Source of the DNA: Albugo candida | Lineage: Eukaryota; Oomycota; Peronosporomycetes; Albuginales; Albuginaceae | Direction: 5' to 3' | Length of the DNA stretch: 64,000 nucleotides | Assembly: GCA_905220665.1 (NCBI GenBank) | Contig: CAJNAR010000002.1 | Span: 434,001-498,000 of the forward strand | Part shown: one piece after another, positions 22,643 to 34,947 of the stretch | Layout of the letters: each line of letters begins with the position of its first letter | How positions within the stretch are numbered: the first letter of the stretch is position 1 | Notes under the pieces: generated by a model | What the model was told of the DNA's origin: nothing | What the model saw: only the letters and a program-made list of their open reading frames with translations | Database searches by the model: none | Program-made: the position numbers and the translations under genes

Positions 22643-23160
22643 AGTGCCACCAAGTCGAGTGAATTGGCTAGGTGAATCGGGGGCGACGTAGCACATGACA
22701 TACTCGGAAAATTACATAAAGAACTAGAAGAAGATTATGCCGGTGGACGTAAATCCCGCGGACGACGGCGTTGTCAGGCAGCAAGAACGGGTGACATTAC
22801 TATGTCGATGAAAACGCAGCGCGGAATCAAGAAGGGTGTGCTTTCCGGTGTGTGTCACATCCCGAAGCTATCGCGCAACTTGTTCTTCGTCGGGAGCTTC
22901 ACGAAAGATGTTGACCCAGTCACGTTTGAGATCGATGAGAGCTTTGCAAAGGAAAAAAGAATGAAGTGGCAGCTTGGTGCACTCATGGGCAAGGGTTTGT
23001 TTCAGTTTTGCATGACGCCTCTCATGTTTGAGGAGGCGAATGTGTCAAGTCGAAGGTTCGCGAAGTGGACACCCTTTCGTACCTCTGGCCCATTCGACTT
23101 GGTCGCATCAGTCATGGTGGTCTTGACGTCATTGTCAATATAGATATGGTGTTGGCATCA
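22643..23160 (+). pseudogene. pol: Copia-1 protease / pre-integrase remnant
   Basis: NWLGESGAT followed by a stop and HMTYSEN resembles the (D)SGA(T/S)-HMT active site of copia proteases with the catalytic Asp changed to Glu. 22802-23143 contains SGVCHIPKLSRNLFFVGSF, the usual pre-integrase stretch. Frames are broken. Confidence 0.65.
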
Positions 23161-23171
23161 ACATCTCGTCG

Positions 23172-23955
23172 GTGAAGCAGTGGGAGCTTTGTGACGGGTG
23201 CGCTCTTGGCAAGCAAACACGAGTGAGATTCATGTCGAAGTCGAAAATGCGTGCCACAAAACTACTTGAAGTCTTTCTCAGTGATGTCTGTGGTCCGATA
23301 CAGACACCCAGATTGGACGGAAGTCGTTATTTCGTCACGTTCATCGACGGGTACTCGTACTTGTGTGTGGTGTACTTGCTGCAAAACAAGTCGGAAGTGC
23401 CTGCCAAGTTTGCTGTGTTCGTTGCATTTGATGAGACTCAGACCGGCAAACCAGTCAAGATACTCTGAAGCGGTAACGGCGGTGAGTACAAATCGCGTTC
23501 GATGACCAAGTTCTGCAGCGACCGCGGGATCGTTCAGCAGTTCACGCCACCAGACACCTCCCCAGCTCAATGGATTTACCGAGCGGAGGAACCGGACTTC
23601 GTTTGAAAGTGCTCGGTGCATGATCGAGCGTGCTGAGTTTTCAAAGAGCTAGTGGGATGGAGTGGTAATGACTGCAACATTCCTCCGCAACCGGTGTCTC
23701 ACACGAGCAAACGATCATGACATGTGTCCACACGAGCGATGGAGAAAGAAGAAGCCGCTGCTGAAGTACCTGAAGGTCTTCGGATGCCATGCGTATGTAC
23801 ATGTGCCGTGCGAGAAATGGTTTAAACTCGACGCGCGGGAGGTGCTGTGTCGTTTCCTCGGCTACTTGGACCACGAGAAAACGTACCGGTTCGAGGAACT
23901 GTCAAGTGGCATAATCTTTGTGAGTTGCGATGCCCAGTTAGTTGCTGACGACTAA
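23172..23955 (+). pseudogene. pol: Copia-1 integrase (broken)
   Basis: CDGCALGKQTR ends the zinc-binding pre-integrase domain. SDVCGPIQTP and YFVTFIDGYSYLCVVYLL open the core. Then a TGA and SGNGGEYKS, where active copies have an Asp before NGGE, so the second catalytic Asp is lost. 23662-23955 gives FGCHAYVHVP and CRFLGYLDHEKTYR, the usual C-terminal part. Confidence 0.75.
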
Positions 23956-24429
23956 ACGTTCGAGTTCAGCGAATACCACATCGCTCAAGATGCTGACACT
24001 GACGAAGGCATGGGATACGGGTCGTCGGAGACACAGCCTGCGAACTAGAATCCAAAATGGCAACGACCGCAAGCACCAAGACAACAACAGGTGCGGGAGC
24101 CTCAAGCAGAATTCCCGCAGGTTCCACGCGTCATCCACGCTCAGATTCGCTTGAGCGGTTGTCCGAGTGCCCAGTGGGAAAGCGGTACATACGCGTTGAT
24201 AAAGAAGGTGTAGCCAGCACGACATCCAAACCAGGCACAAGATCTTCACTTGCGGACATTTCGGCAATGTTGACGTCTATCGAAGTAGAAGAAGAAGATT
24301 GCGCTCGAGTCGTGTATTCAATGGGAGATTTGCCATCGTCGTTCAAGACGGCGATGGAATCCATCGACGCAAGCAAGGGGAAAGAAGCGTGCGACTCCGA
24401 GTTCGAGTCTCTGCGCAACAATGGGACGT

Positions 24430-25125
24430 GAGAGCTGGTACCGTTACCACGTGGTCGCAAGGCTATCAGCAGTAAGTTGGTGTGGAAGGTGAAGGAGACA
24501 ATGGAGGGTCTCATCGAGAGGTACAAGATGCGTCTCGTGGTGAAAGGTATTCTGCAGAAAACGGCATTGGCTTCGAGGAGACATTCGCGCCAGTGGCCAA
24601 GTTCACGTCAATCCAGATCATCTTGAGCATCACGGCACAGCACAATCTGGTACTGCAGCAGATGGATGTCAATACAGCGTTCCTCAACGGACCTCTCGAC
24701 GAAGAAATATATATGAAGCAACCGGACAGATTCGTCGCTCCCAAGTGTCCTGGTCATGTGTGCAAGCTCAAGCGCGCACCGTATAGACTCAAGCAGTCGC
24801 CACGCATGGGGAACCAGAAAAGCTACGACTCATGTCCAGGATCGCCTTCAGCAAGTGAGAGATGGACCATTGAGTCTATTCAAGCACGACAGCTTGGCGA
24901 TGATGCTGGTTGCGCTGTACGTCGACGATCTCATTATGGCATGAACTACTGGGACCTGCTCGCGGCGAACAAGAGTGCCCTGAGTGAGCGCTTGGAGATG
25001 TCCGATCTCGTTGAGCTGAAATACTGCCTTGGTATAGAAGTCGAGCGCGAGGAGAAGTCGGTTGACGTATCAATGCGACAGACCAAGTTTCTTCTATCGA
25101 TTTTGACCAAGTTTGGTATGTAGGA
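24430..25125 (+). pseudogene. pol: Copia-1 reverse transcriptase (broken)
   Basis: [36 protein letters not shown] and [14 protein letters not shown] in one frame, then the catalytic [10 protein letters not shown] in another frame at about 24915-24944, then [15 protein letters not shown]. The YVDD box is intact but the frame is not. Confidence 0.8.
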
Positions 25126-25169
25126 CAGCAAGCCCGTGAAGACACCACAAGATCCCGAGCTCTAGCTGA

Positions 25170-25835
25170 CTAAGCACATGTACGAAGAAGACTGCAAGCA
25201 CGACAAAGCAATGAAGGGTGTGCCATACCGCAATGCAGTTGATACATTGATGTACCTGATGGTCGGCACGAGTACGGATCCCGCTGCAGCAGTCGGCTGT
25301 TTGAGCCAATATGCCTCGGACCCATGTCAAGCGGACTGGCAAGCTCCCAAGCGCGTACTCCCGTATCCACAAGCGACTCATAAACACGGCATCCGTTTTT
25401 CGGGAAGCAGCAACTGTGAACTGGTCGGCTATTCGATGCAGACTAGTCAGTCGACGTCGAAACACGAAAAAGCAAAACCGGTTACGTCTTTCTTCCCAAC
25501 GGTAGTTGCATCAGTTGGAGCAGTATGAAGCAGCGCACAGTGGCGCTATTGGAAGCAATACAAGACGTAGTGTGGCAGATGGCATTCATGCGAGAACTCG
25601 CTGAAAACGCAGGCGATAAAGAATTGCAGGTGTGTTAAGACAACCAGGGAGCGATCGCGTTGCCCAAGAATCCCGAGTTCCACAAACGCATCAAGAACAT
25701 CGACATCCACTACCAATTTGTGCGTGAGAAGGTCGATGAGGATCAAATGCTGCTTGAATACTGTCCGAAGCAAGAGATGATCGCAGATCTCATTACGAAG
25801 CCAATTCTCGCTGCGCAGTTTGACTGTCTTTGATA
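25170..25835 (+). pseudogene. pol: Copia-1 RNase H (broken)
   Basis: GVPYRNAVDTLMYLMVGT and RTDPA-like text, a degraded STSGY-type segment near 25450, SWSSMKQRTVALLEAIQDVV at 25517-25577, then after a stop DNQGAIALPKNPEFHKRIKN and DIHYQFVREKV, ending MIADLITKPI. This is the standard copia C terminus. Confidence 0.8.
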
Positions 25836-25880
25836 TAACTTGGTAATCAAGGTACCAAGCTTTGCTAAGTCGAGTGGGAG

Positions 25881-26115
25881 TGTTGTTGAAGCAGCGCCTC
25901 GGCCAGCAGACACTTACCGGTAGGTACTGGTGAAAGCAGTCATCGCTTGATGAATGCTTGAAAGAGCCAGCTTCAAAGCGGTTTTAAGATGGTCATCGAC
26001 GTGGCAGTCGCTGATTGGTAGTAGCAGAATACTTAGAGTAGCATTAGAAACAGAGTTGGTGAACTAAGGACCTTAAGAAATATTTAGTATTTTAACCATC
26101 AAGTGCTCAGGTACC
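25881..26115 (+). repeat. Copia-1 3' LTR (right boundary uncertain)
   Basis: Starts TGTTGTTGAAGC directly after the purine tract following the pol stop. The right end cannot be fixed because there is no 5' LTR in the window to compare. 26115 is the last position that still looks LTR-like to me. Confidence 0.45.
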
Positions 26116-26239
26116 TTTTTTCATTAATTATTATTGAGTGACAGCAGATTTGAGATAATTTCAACGAAAATAGAGCTAATGACAGATATTTAAAATGCTC
26201 ATGCTTGAAGTTGAAGTTGATATTGGCCGATTTCAAGTG

Positions 26240-28200
26240 ATAATTCGCACTGGTTTACAGAACTAAGAGTTGCAGTTCCACTTGACGGCCTGGTTGCAAG
26301 AATCAATGCTTTTTAGCACTGCACATAAAGTCATACCAGAGTGATGATGGACGTCAGCAAAGTAGTTGCGCATTGAAACTTTTCTCACTACAACACTGTT
26401 TGACTTTTTTTCTAGAATGGCCTTCTCGTGAGGATTGTACCTTCTTGAATATTTGATGTCAAGTGGAAATGTGGTTTCTCTACAATATGTCGTTTTGTGA
26501 ATATAGACACGCTAGTATGAACCTAAACACAACCAAGTAAGGTTTCTGGAAGAGCGAAAATCTTTGTTGTTGAAAAATCGTCTCCGATGCCGGCTTTTGA
26601 CACATTTCTGAGTCATGAGAGGTTCATTCCACTTTCGCCGTAGTTTATAGCACATGAAATACTAATCGGCGGTTTTAGTCTCAGAGGCTTAGCATTACGA
26701 AAATTGGATCTAAGTTGAAGCATTTGACATGTGCCTAGAATAAATGCCACGAGCTTCAAAGCAGGATGCTGCAGTACTACAGCCTTCCATTGATCTGATA
26801 ATGAACTTTCTACTTTAGCTGATGTTCAAAATAAAGCGCACATTGAGAATAATCGTCCTCATTGAGTTTGGATGGACTATCAAAGAGACTCACTGCGTTG
26901 TATAGATGAGAGATGCCCTATGAAACGCATTCGGATGACACACCCAGTTGACTATTTGCAATTTTAAAGTCTATCGATTCCACTTATGATCATTGGTACT
27001 CGATGATGGCACATTTAATAGTATATCAATCAATGTTCTCACCCGAAGACGTGACCCATTACACTTCATGTTCTCAGTTGATACTGAAAGGGTCACAAAA
27101 AACTGAAGTACCGTTGGACGAAATCATTCGTCTATGTGTAGATACGAAAGCGAAAAGACTTACTTTTGTATTCGATAGTCTCTTGTAGCCCTTTCAGTTG
27201 TAGTAGACAGTATTGAAGTCACCTATCATATGATGATGAAATATGGCTGAAGCAAGTTACAGAGAGATCTAAACGTTTCCATAAAACATTATCTACAATT
27301 TTGAGTTACTGAGCACTGAGCAAAACTATGCGTGGAGATCGCCTAGAGAGAATCTTCATTTTGTCAAATCCAAGGAGAGGATGGATTTCGACAAACTTCG
27401 TATTCAGGGAACTGCTACAGATAGCAAAAACTTCGCGTCATCCACTGATCATGAATTTAAGTACGTTTAGTTTTTGCCAACACCGTCATCAGACTTGAAG
27501 ACTTCAGCAAATCGCTTGCTGATATGGTTTTGATTATCATGTATGCCAGACTTGGTTTCGGACGAAGGCACTCATTTGTAAAATGAGCTATATGTCCAGC
27601 GGGTACTAGAGCCAGTCTATCCCTTTATCTTGCCAGTATGCACGTGTGAAATGATGACGGAGTGAGGGAAGAGGAAAGTCCTAATTTTACAAGGGTACAC
27701 CTCAGTCAATGGACAATGGAACCATACCAATGAGAAGAGATTGCTTCATCAATGCCTAAAAGTTTGTATGCAGTTATCATCATGTTTTCTCGATGGAGAA
27801 ATCCGATAAGTTGGTACTACCGGATAATCTATATAGAGTTCTCCTTGATATTGAAAAATTGCCGGGACAAGGACAGCTTTCCAGAATATATCGTTCCTGC
27901 AGAAATACAAAGGACAAAAAATCCAGATGAGTTTGCGACAGGATGTGCGGGGACGCAATTTACTAACGGTGTGAAATTAAATTTTGTTGCGATCTGTTGG
28001 GCTGGTTGTTATGAATACACAAAAGAATTGAGCAGACTTAGCTCGGAATGAGTCTATGCTGGTTGGGGAAAGAGCTTGCTTACTGCACTCCTATAACTGA
28101 GCTGGAGAAATTCGAATGATACGCAAATATCTATTACTCGTCAAGTAAGTATAGATCTACTATCTTCTGATTGGTTTTCATCCTGGCCTCGTTTTATCGT
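26240..28200 (+). pseudogene. Relic of an unidentified protein gene
   Basis: The + strand reads like protein in pieces. 27003-27188: YQSMFSPEDVTHYTSCS and TEVPLDEIIRLCVDTKAKRL. About 27355-27460: FVKSKERMDFDKLRIQGTA. 27752-28051: FPEYIVPAEIQRTKN, GCAGTQFTNGVKLNF and CWAGCYEYTKELSRL. Cysteine spacing in the last piece hints at a secreted protein, but no family is recognised and no continuous frame exists. It lies between Copia-1 and Gypsy-2. Confidence 0.35.
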
Positions 28201-28722
28201 TAATTAATAAAAAAGATGAATTCGTTTTGAATGGAAGCGATAGCAAAATAGTCAGCACATCATTCGCTGCGCTATACAGCGATTCAAGAAAATCGATTCA
28301 AGAAAATCTCGTTATATTTTTTTGATATCGGATGCTGCTCTTACCACTCAGTGTCACCTCTTGACGTCCGAACTCTAATGAAGTTGTTTTATTCTGGTTT
28401 ATACCTCCGTGTATCTAAACTTGCCTTTTGATAAAAGAATGTCCCAAATAGCTAAAATGTCCAATTACCTCCGCTCTCCATTAAGCTACGATTCAATCAA
28501 AATCTAAGTCCTTCATGATTCTACGAACAATACTCTTCTGTATTTTTACCTGTCTTTCTTTGATTGGTGCGCGGATCAAGCACATATATTCTTGCTAATA
28601 ATCAACGAGAATTTACACAAGCAGCAGATATATCTCATTTGTCTCAAACGCATTACTAGCTCTTGTTTTGGATGCACCCTCCAGTGAATGTATCAATGTA
28701 TATAGTAAAGTCTCGCCTCTCG
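28201..28722. other. Spacer, nothing recognised
   Basis: AT-rich DNA up to the GATCA target duplication of Gypsy-2 (28723-28727). No gene or repeat seen. Confidence 0.4.
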
Positions 28723-28727
28723 GATCA

Positions 28728-28790
28728 TGTAACGTGGTTACATGTCGGACGTACGACACTACTCCGGGAAAGAGGGAGGAAACCTAGTCC
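28728..28790 (+). repeat. Gypsy-2 5' LTR remnant
   Basis: TGTAAC-GTGG-TTACATGTCGG matches the first bases of the 3' LTR (39380), then similarity is gapped (ACAC..CCGGGA) and ends within about 60 bp, after which gag text starts. About 330 bp of LTR and the primer-binding site are gone. Confidence 0.6.
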
Positions 28791-28799
28791 TCTGGATCC

Positions 28800-29500
28800 T
28801 TGAGGTGGAAATGGCCATGAAGTCTGGCATGATCTCAGTTCAGCATTAGCGTGTCTCTCTGGCAGTCAACAAGCTCGCTGGAAGATCTAGAGAATGGGCA
28901 CTGACGTGCGGTACGTCAGTGGACATGGCGTTCCCAACATGGGAGTCGCTAAAGTTGCAGCTTACGTGCGTCTTCGCGCCACCTAACCCAGCATCTCGTT
29001 TGCGATCACGCTTCTTGTCTACCCATCAAGGTAAGAACGAATTGTCGGACTATATAAAAGAGTTGAGAACACTCATAGCTGCTATGCGGAGTGACCTTCC
29101 TGAGGTGGTCAATTTGACCGTGTTTATGGAAGTATTTTGCACTGGCGTTGCCAGAACGAAGTGTTCCGAGTTCACCCTTCAAGCTTTGATGAAGCGGTTG
29201 ATATAGCTCAGAAAGCTGAGCACAACTATAAATCGGCTTGACTTGGTTGGAATGGGTATAACCCGAGCTCTGCAAGAGCAAGCTCTATGAGTACATCAGC
29301 GTTTTGTAAGCGTGAAGCTACGGACCTTAGCAACGACGAGGGTGAAGAGGAAGCTGAGCTTCAAGTTGCTGAGCAATAACTCAACATCCGTCTATGCTAT
29401 TTCTGCGGAAGCACCCGCCACCTGCGTCCTAGGTCGCCGTTGCGCAAACAGCGCCAGGCTCATATGAGTCGAGTACCCGCTACTAACAAAAAAAGCCTGG
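28800..29500 (+). pseudogene. gag: Gypsy-2 gag (broken)
   Basis: 28919-29206 is open: FPTWESLKLQLTCVFAPPN and NELSDYIKELRTLIAAM are typical Ty3 Gag capsid text. After a TAG the frame changes, and at about 29388-29450 a zinc knuckle reads CYFCGSTRHLRPRS, with the last Cys changed to Ser. Confidence 0.75.
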
Positions 29501-29699
29501 TATTGGGCGGGGAAAAGTCAATTCCTAGTAGGCGCGGAGAGCCCTACTGAGGAAAAACTAGGTTCTGTGGAGCCTCTAGGAGGTGAAGGTGAGTAGGTCT
29601 TAGCCCCAAAGAGATACGTACCTGCTAGCACGGAGCGTGGATACAAGCCAGGCTTCTTAGTCGAAGAGGCGAGTGTAAAAGGCTTTGATAAGCCTTGGT

Positions 29700-30740
29700 C
29701 GATTTTTATCATTTCTGGAGCGTCATGATATAACGCTCGACGTCGTTCCCTGCAAGGGAGTCAGCAATACACTGAGGCGCATAAAGCGCAGGAGCGGGAT
29801 TCGATCTCTGTTCTCTTAGCGACTGGGACTCGTAGACTCGTATTACCGTGCCTAAAGCGCCGTTGAACTTAGGCGTAACGTTTTTGTACTTCGACAGCAT
29901 TTAGAACTGTCGTATCCTCGATCTGTATTCGAGATATGATATCATTCTAGGTATGGACTGGCTTGAACGCCATGAGCCATGGATTGATTTGAGGTCTGAG
30001 AACTTAGACGCAACCCGAACTATTCCTAGCGAAGCTTTGGCAAGTCATGAACCCACCTCTGCTAGGCAACAGAAGCGCTATTGGCGGGAGCCACTGACAG
30101 AGGCGTCTGTGTGCTGGACATTGGAATGTCTGAGTTAATTGTAACCAATTTTGACGACATTAGTCCCGAGGGCAGCTCCCTAACTGCTAGTGATACGGCA
30201 CGTAAGAATCCACAGAGTGGGGTAGGCCGTGATGGCACAACACCTAATTTCGGTAATGACATTGTTGGCGAGAAGCCAAGGCATCCAGGTTTATGCCCGG
30301 TTGAGCACGTCGAGTGACACGTAAACGTTCACTGGATGACGAGCTTAATTTATCTGACTCTTCATCCGGTGTTGGTCGGGACAACTTCGCTCGTATACAG
30401 ATAAGTAAGGCTGCAGAACAAACGGAACTTGGGAAACACGGATGTTCCAACCTCTATGAGGTGTATGGTCTTCAAAGAGAGATGGCAACGGTGCCAGATG
30501 GCGGTTGCGAGAATCAAAGTGTCTATTATCTTACAGAGTGATGCCAGCGAAGAGCTGTACACAATTGTGAATGGTGTGACTAGCTCAGTTGATGGTCAAG
30601 TCGGGCTTATGGCTCTCCCATTGTTGGACGCTCTGCTAGGGCTAGATGAAATGTCTCATTATGATTTTGGTCATGCCTTAGATGCTGGCGACTTATCCGA
30701 CTTCGTGGTCATTCGACCCGATGTTGAGTTGAACTCATCC
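29700..30740 (+). pseudogene. pol: Gypsy-2 protease and linker (broken)
   Basis: IILGMDWLERHEPWIDLRS at about 29941-29997 is the conserved end of Ty3 proteases. The active-site Asp region upstream is not legible. 30081-30746 has acidic linker text in several frames (for example [18 protein letters not shown]). Confidence 0.6.
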
Positions 30741-30746
30741 TCTTGA

Positions 30747-31816
30747 ATGGAAGAATACGTTCTCGAGGACACGAAGTTAGCACTTGGTGCCCGTAGTGGA
30801 TCAGCGATCCTGAAAGATCCTATGGATCCGTACTATCCTTTGATTAAGGGATTCCAGGACATGGAATGTCAGAATCCTCCGTCAGTCTTACCCCCTGATA
30901 GAGGTGTTCGTCATGAAATTGACTTAGTTCCGGGAACTAAATTCTGCGTCACACGGTAGTTGCCTTTACCCATGGAACAGTGTGACGTCATTGACGAGTT
31001 CTTTAGTGAAAAGCACTCGCCAGGAATGGTGCGTCAGAGTAATCCTCTCATTCCACGCCAGCATCTCATGTCAGAAAGCCCAATGGAAAGTAGCGCATTG
31101 TCCACGCTTATAATAAGCTAACTGCAGCCTCCAATCCGGCTCGGACGCCAATTTCTAGGAAGGATGTGCTTCAGAACGCTTTGGTAGGGTGTACCATGTT
31201 CAGTGCACTTGACTTAGCCAAACGATAGTACCATTTGCTTATGCGAGCTGGTGACATACCACTCACTGCAGTTGGTACTCCGAGGGGTATTCTATGGGAG
31301 TAGCCTGTCATTCCCCAAGGGCTATCCAATGCTCCGGCTACGTTCTATTACGTGGTGACGCAACTGTTCAGACCTCATCGCGGCTACGCTCAAACATACT
31401 TTGATGACATCTTTTTTCATAGTCGTGCCATAAACGGTCGGTCTGATGTGGAAAATTACGTTGCCCGTTTACGAGCTGTGCTCGGGTGCATGCGCAAGAA
31501 CATGTTGTATGAAACGCCTCGAAATGCATCTTTGTTGCGGAAGAGATTCCCTTCTTAGGGTGCTTCATCGGGGCGAGGCCTTAGAGCGGATCTCGTTAAG
31601 TTGAAAGCCATAGTTGATTGGCCGGATCCTGAGAACCAAAACGATTTGCGAAAGGGGCTCGGCCTCGCTAACTACTTGCATAAGTACAGCGAGAATTACG
31701 CTGATATGGCTCGGCGGCTGTCCGATATTCTTAAAAAGGATGTTGAATGGTGTCGGAAGAGCCCACAGAACGATGCTTTTGGAGCAGTTAAGGAAATCTC
31801 CTTCAGGTCCCAGTGA
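30747..31816 (+). pseudogene. pol: Gypsy-2 reverse transcriptase (broken)
   Basis: HEIDLVPGTKFCVTR opens the domain. Then come VIPQGLSNAPATFYYVV and the catalytic AQTYFDDIFFHSR at about 31390-31430 in one frame. The connection region follows as KAIVDWPDPENQNDLRKGLG. TAG and TAA codons interrupt it. YFDD keeps the two catalytic Asp residues. Confidence 0.8.
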
Positions 31817-31839
31817 TTGCTTTACCAGACCCTGAGCGG

Positions 31840-32400
31840 CCATTCAGTGTCGTCTGTGACGCATCAGACTGATGAGCGCATGAGCGCGTTGTCGCGTATG
31901 GATGACGCCAGCTCAAGAATGCAGAAATGAACTACCTGTCTCACGACAAAGAGTTACTTGCAATGAAGTATGATCTAATCAAATTCATAGTTCATCTACT
32001 AGGCTCCAAGCCTTTCGTGATTTACACGGATCATGCGTCATTACGCACTGCGACTCGGTCGCCTCATCCCTCTCAAAGATTGTCTCGATGGCTTTCATTC
32101 TTTGCCGAACACAACTTCGAAGTGAAGTATAACCCGGGCAAGCAAAATGCTTTGACTGATGCGTTATCCCGCAGTCCTGGTTATGAGCTTTCTCATGCTA
32201 CGACATTGTCGTCATCAATCACTGACTTCATCCGTAAGGCTTATGCCAAGGATGAACAGTGTGAAACGTTGCTGCATGCTCTTTGGAAGTGTGGAGCTTA
32301 CAGAATCAGACATCGAATTGTCGGCACGCTTACCTGCAAGGCTACATCGATATTCCATCGATCAAGGCCTGTTGTGCTACTACACGTATATGGAGGATAG
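31840..32400 (+). pseudogene. pol: Gypsy-2 RNase H (largely open)
   Basis: VVCDASD followed by a stop, then a 157-residue open frame (31927-32400) with YLSHDKELLAMKYDLIKF, VIYTDHASLRTA and YNPGKQNALTDALSR, the canonical Ty3 RNase H sequence. Confidence 0.85.
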
Positions 32401-33390
32401 TCCTCTCATCGTTGTACCACATGATGAGGAGTTGAATTATCGAATCCTCCATGAGGCGCATGATTCTACGTTGAGTAGTCTTCTCGGTCGTGAAAGAACC
32501 TATAGCTCGTTGGGCCAAGACTATTGGTGGCCCGAACTCTATAAATGGGTAGGCACATACGTGCGTACATGTGCAACGTGTTAATGAGTTAAACCCTCAG
32601 GTCATGCGGATGCACCACTAGCTAGTTTACCATTACTCACGGGGTGTTGTAAGTCCATTAGTATGGGTTTTGTGTTTGTCCTACCGAAATATTCGGAAGG
32701 CAACACGGGTATCGTGGTCTTTGTTGACCGTTTGAGCAAGATGGCTCATTTAGCGGCTGTGCCTCACTCCATCGATGGTGCAGGTAAAGCTACGATGTTT
32801 ATCCATCGAGTGTTCCGTCAACACGGTTCACCTGTAGCAATTATCTCCGATAGAGATCCTCGCTTCACGGGGCAGTTTTGGAAGTCCATCTTCAAGGTGA
32901 TTGGCACCCGATTGGATATGTCCACCGCGGATCATCCGCAGACCAATGGTCAAACTGAGCGAGTTATTCGCATGATTGGTGATATCTTACGCAGCATTTG
33001 CGCTGATAAGCCTCGGAGTGGGAGCTCTATGCTCCCTGTGGTTGAGTTTGCGTTAAACAACTCTATTCATGCTCTACAGGCTATACTCCGTTCTACGTGA
33101 ATGGACTCAACCACCCTCGCGTTTCTTTAATGCTATCTCGGCGTGGTTCAGTGCTTGGTGGGGGAGTGTTGGCCGATCGGCTTGCTGATGTCAGCCCTGC
33201 TACTGTCAATTAACAGATTAGCAAGTTTCTCGCAACGCGATCAAATGTCTTACGACATGTGCGTCGTGCAATAGCTGAGAGACAAAATCGAAAAAGGAGC
33301 AAGCTGATGCTAACAGCAGAGATTGTTTTTAAAGTTAGGAGGTCGGAGACCAGGTATTACTCAGTACTAAAACCTAATTACAAATGTAGT
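32401..33390 (+). pseudogene. pol: Gypsy-2 integrase, left part
   Basis: The HHCC zinc domain ends YVRTCATC (about 32581), followed by stops. 32663-33100 is open with IVVFVDRLSKMAHL, IISDRDPRFTGQFW and HPQTNGQTERV: D, D and E with 35 residues between the last two. The frame then breaks, and at about 33300-33390 VGDQVLL-like text ends exactly at the Copia-2 target duplication. The remainder resumes at 37838. Confidence 0.85.
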
Positions 33391-33395
33391 GTTCG

Positions 33396-33541
33396 TGTAG
33401 ATTATCTTTGACCACCGACACCCAGGGAGCTTATAAAATCGGAAGTACGTCTATTAGGTCCTTAGTTTACCTAACAGCTAATCTAAGCCTTTACAAACTA
33501 CTTCATCTTATCTGCACGTCTGTTATGTTGAATATCCAACA
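33396..33541 (-). repeat. Copia-2 3' LTR (146 bp)
   Basis: On the minus strand it starts TGTTGGATATTCAACATAAC directly after the polypurine tract and ends GATAATCTACA next to the target duplication. Confidence 0.85.
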
Positions 33542-33581
33542 CTCCCCCTTAACATACTTAAACGGATTCCACTTGACTTAA

Positions 33582-34414
33582 TTAGGTGTTCGAAGTGTTT
33601 GTCGATATTGGCTTTGTCAAGAAGTCGGATAGTTGCAGTTTCGTTGGGATGTAGTCCAATCGGATAATTCCGGATTTGATGTGCTGGCAAATGAAACGAT
33701 GCCTGATGTCGATATGTTTCGCTCGACTCTGGTAACCATCGTTTGTTGTAGTTGCGGTTGCGCTCTGATTGTCCTCAAAAAGTTGGATAGGCTTGTCGAA
33801 ATGCTGTTCCATTTCTCACAATAGCCGCTTCACCCATATAATTTCTTGCATGCACACGGACATTTACATGTCTTCAGCTAAGCTAAACGGAATGCTCTTT
33901 TGCAATCGTGATTTCTATACAACGGGAGTTCCATTTATCATGACCATGATTCCTGATGTTGAACGTCGATCATCTCGACTACCTCCCCAATCTGAATCGC
34001 TGTAGGCTTTGACCATCAATTCTTCATTTTCACCGGTAATTTCAAACCAAGTTTAGGAGCTGTGTTCAAATATCGAAACCCTGCATTCCAGTGGGTCATA
34101 CTCGGCTTCTACAAGAGTCGACTTAATTCACATACTGCAAATGCTACGTCTGGTCTGGTGCTCATTGCGATATAAAGTAGGGATCCAATCAACGAACGAT
34201 ATGGCCTGTTCTTCAGGCGTTTGTTTTTACTTGATGTCTTTGTCAGTTTTTGACTTGTGCAAGTTGGATTGTAAATAGGAGATGAGTTTTCTTGGCCGAA
34301 TTTCCCAACCATTCGTTTTATGCCAGCCTTCTGTGAAAAGTGCATCATTTTTATATTGTTGTCGTACGATAATTTCATGCCCGAAATATACTTTGCCGCA
34401 CCCAGTCTCTTCAT
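33582..34414 (-). pseudogene. pol: Copia-2 RNase H (broken)
   Basis: On the minus strand: SPIYNPTCTSQKLTKTSSK and SLIGSLLYIAMSTRPDVAF (34414-34109), KAYSDSDWGGSRDDRRSTSG near 33.98 kb, and a final open frame 33812-33582 with LFEDNQSATATTTNDGYQ and QLSDFLTKPI. These are the standard copia RNase H landmarks, spread over more than one frame. Confidence 0.85.
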
Positions 34415-34429
34415 TGTGAATATTCGGGC

Positions 34430-34947
34430 AAGTAGTTGCTGATGCCTTCTATCACATCAATAGCTTTTGCTGAAATCAACATATCATCCACATAGAGTGT
34501 GATATACACGAAATTTGTCTATTCAGGGCGAACGAAAATAAATGATTCGGATGTGCATTTCTTCAACTCAAGCTCCAAGAAAACTTTAGAGATGGTCCTG
34601 TACCATACTGCTGATGCTTGCTTCAATCCATATAAACTTCGTTGCAGTTTGCACACTTGACCCGGCTTTATTTTCAATCCTGGTGGTGGCCACATGTACG
34701 CATCTTCTTCCAAATATCCATTAAGAAATGCTGTGTCCACACCATACTGGTGAAAATCGTAACCAAGTTGTACACAGACACTGAGGAACACTCTGATCGA
34801 ACTAGTGCTTGCAACTATAGCATATGTTTCCTTATAGTTGACTCCAGCTGTTTGTCGAAATCCTTGCGCAACCATTACTGCTTTATATATCTGAATTGCA
34901 CCATGTTCGTCTCGCTTGATTGCAAACACCCATTTACACCCGATCAC
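34430..34947 (-). pseudogene. pol: Copia-2 reverse transcriptase (one in-frame stop near the active site)
   Basis: 34947-34519 is open: GCKWVFAIKRDEHGAIQIYK, GVDTAFLNGYLEEDAYM and LQRSLYGLKQASAVWY. A TAG follows FVRPE, then the same frame gives VYITLYVDDMLISAKA with an intact YVDD box. Close to intact. Confidence 0.85.

Larger units (their letters stand above)
21280..26115 (+). mobile_element. Copia-1: 5'-truncated, decayed Ty1/copia retrotransposon
   Basis: Gag, protease/pre-integrase, integrase, RT and RNase H follow in the Pseudoviridae order, with RT after integrase. The element begins inside gag and no 5' LTR is visible. A 3' LTR starts TGTTGTTGAAGCAGCG at 25881, preceded by a purine-rich tract (CGAGTGGGAG). 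Many stops and frameshifts make it dead. By eye the coding part is GC-richer than the flanking DNA. A tandemly repeated insert interrupts it at 21849-22642. Confidence 0.8.
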
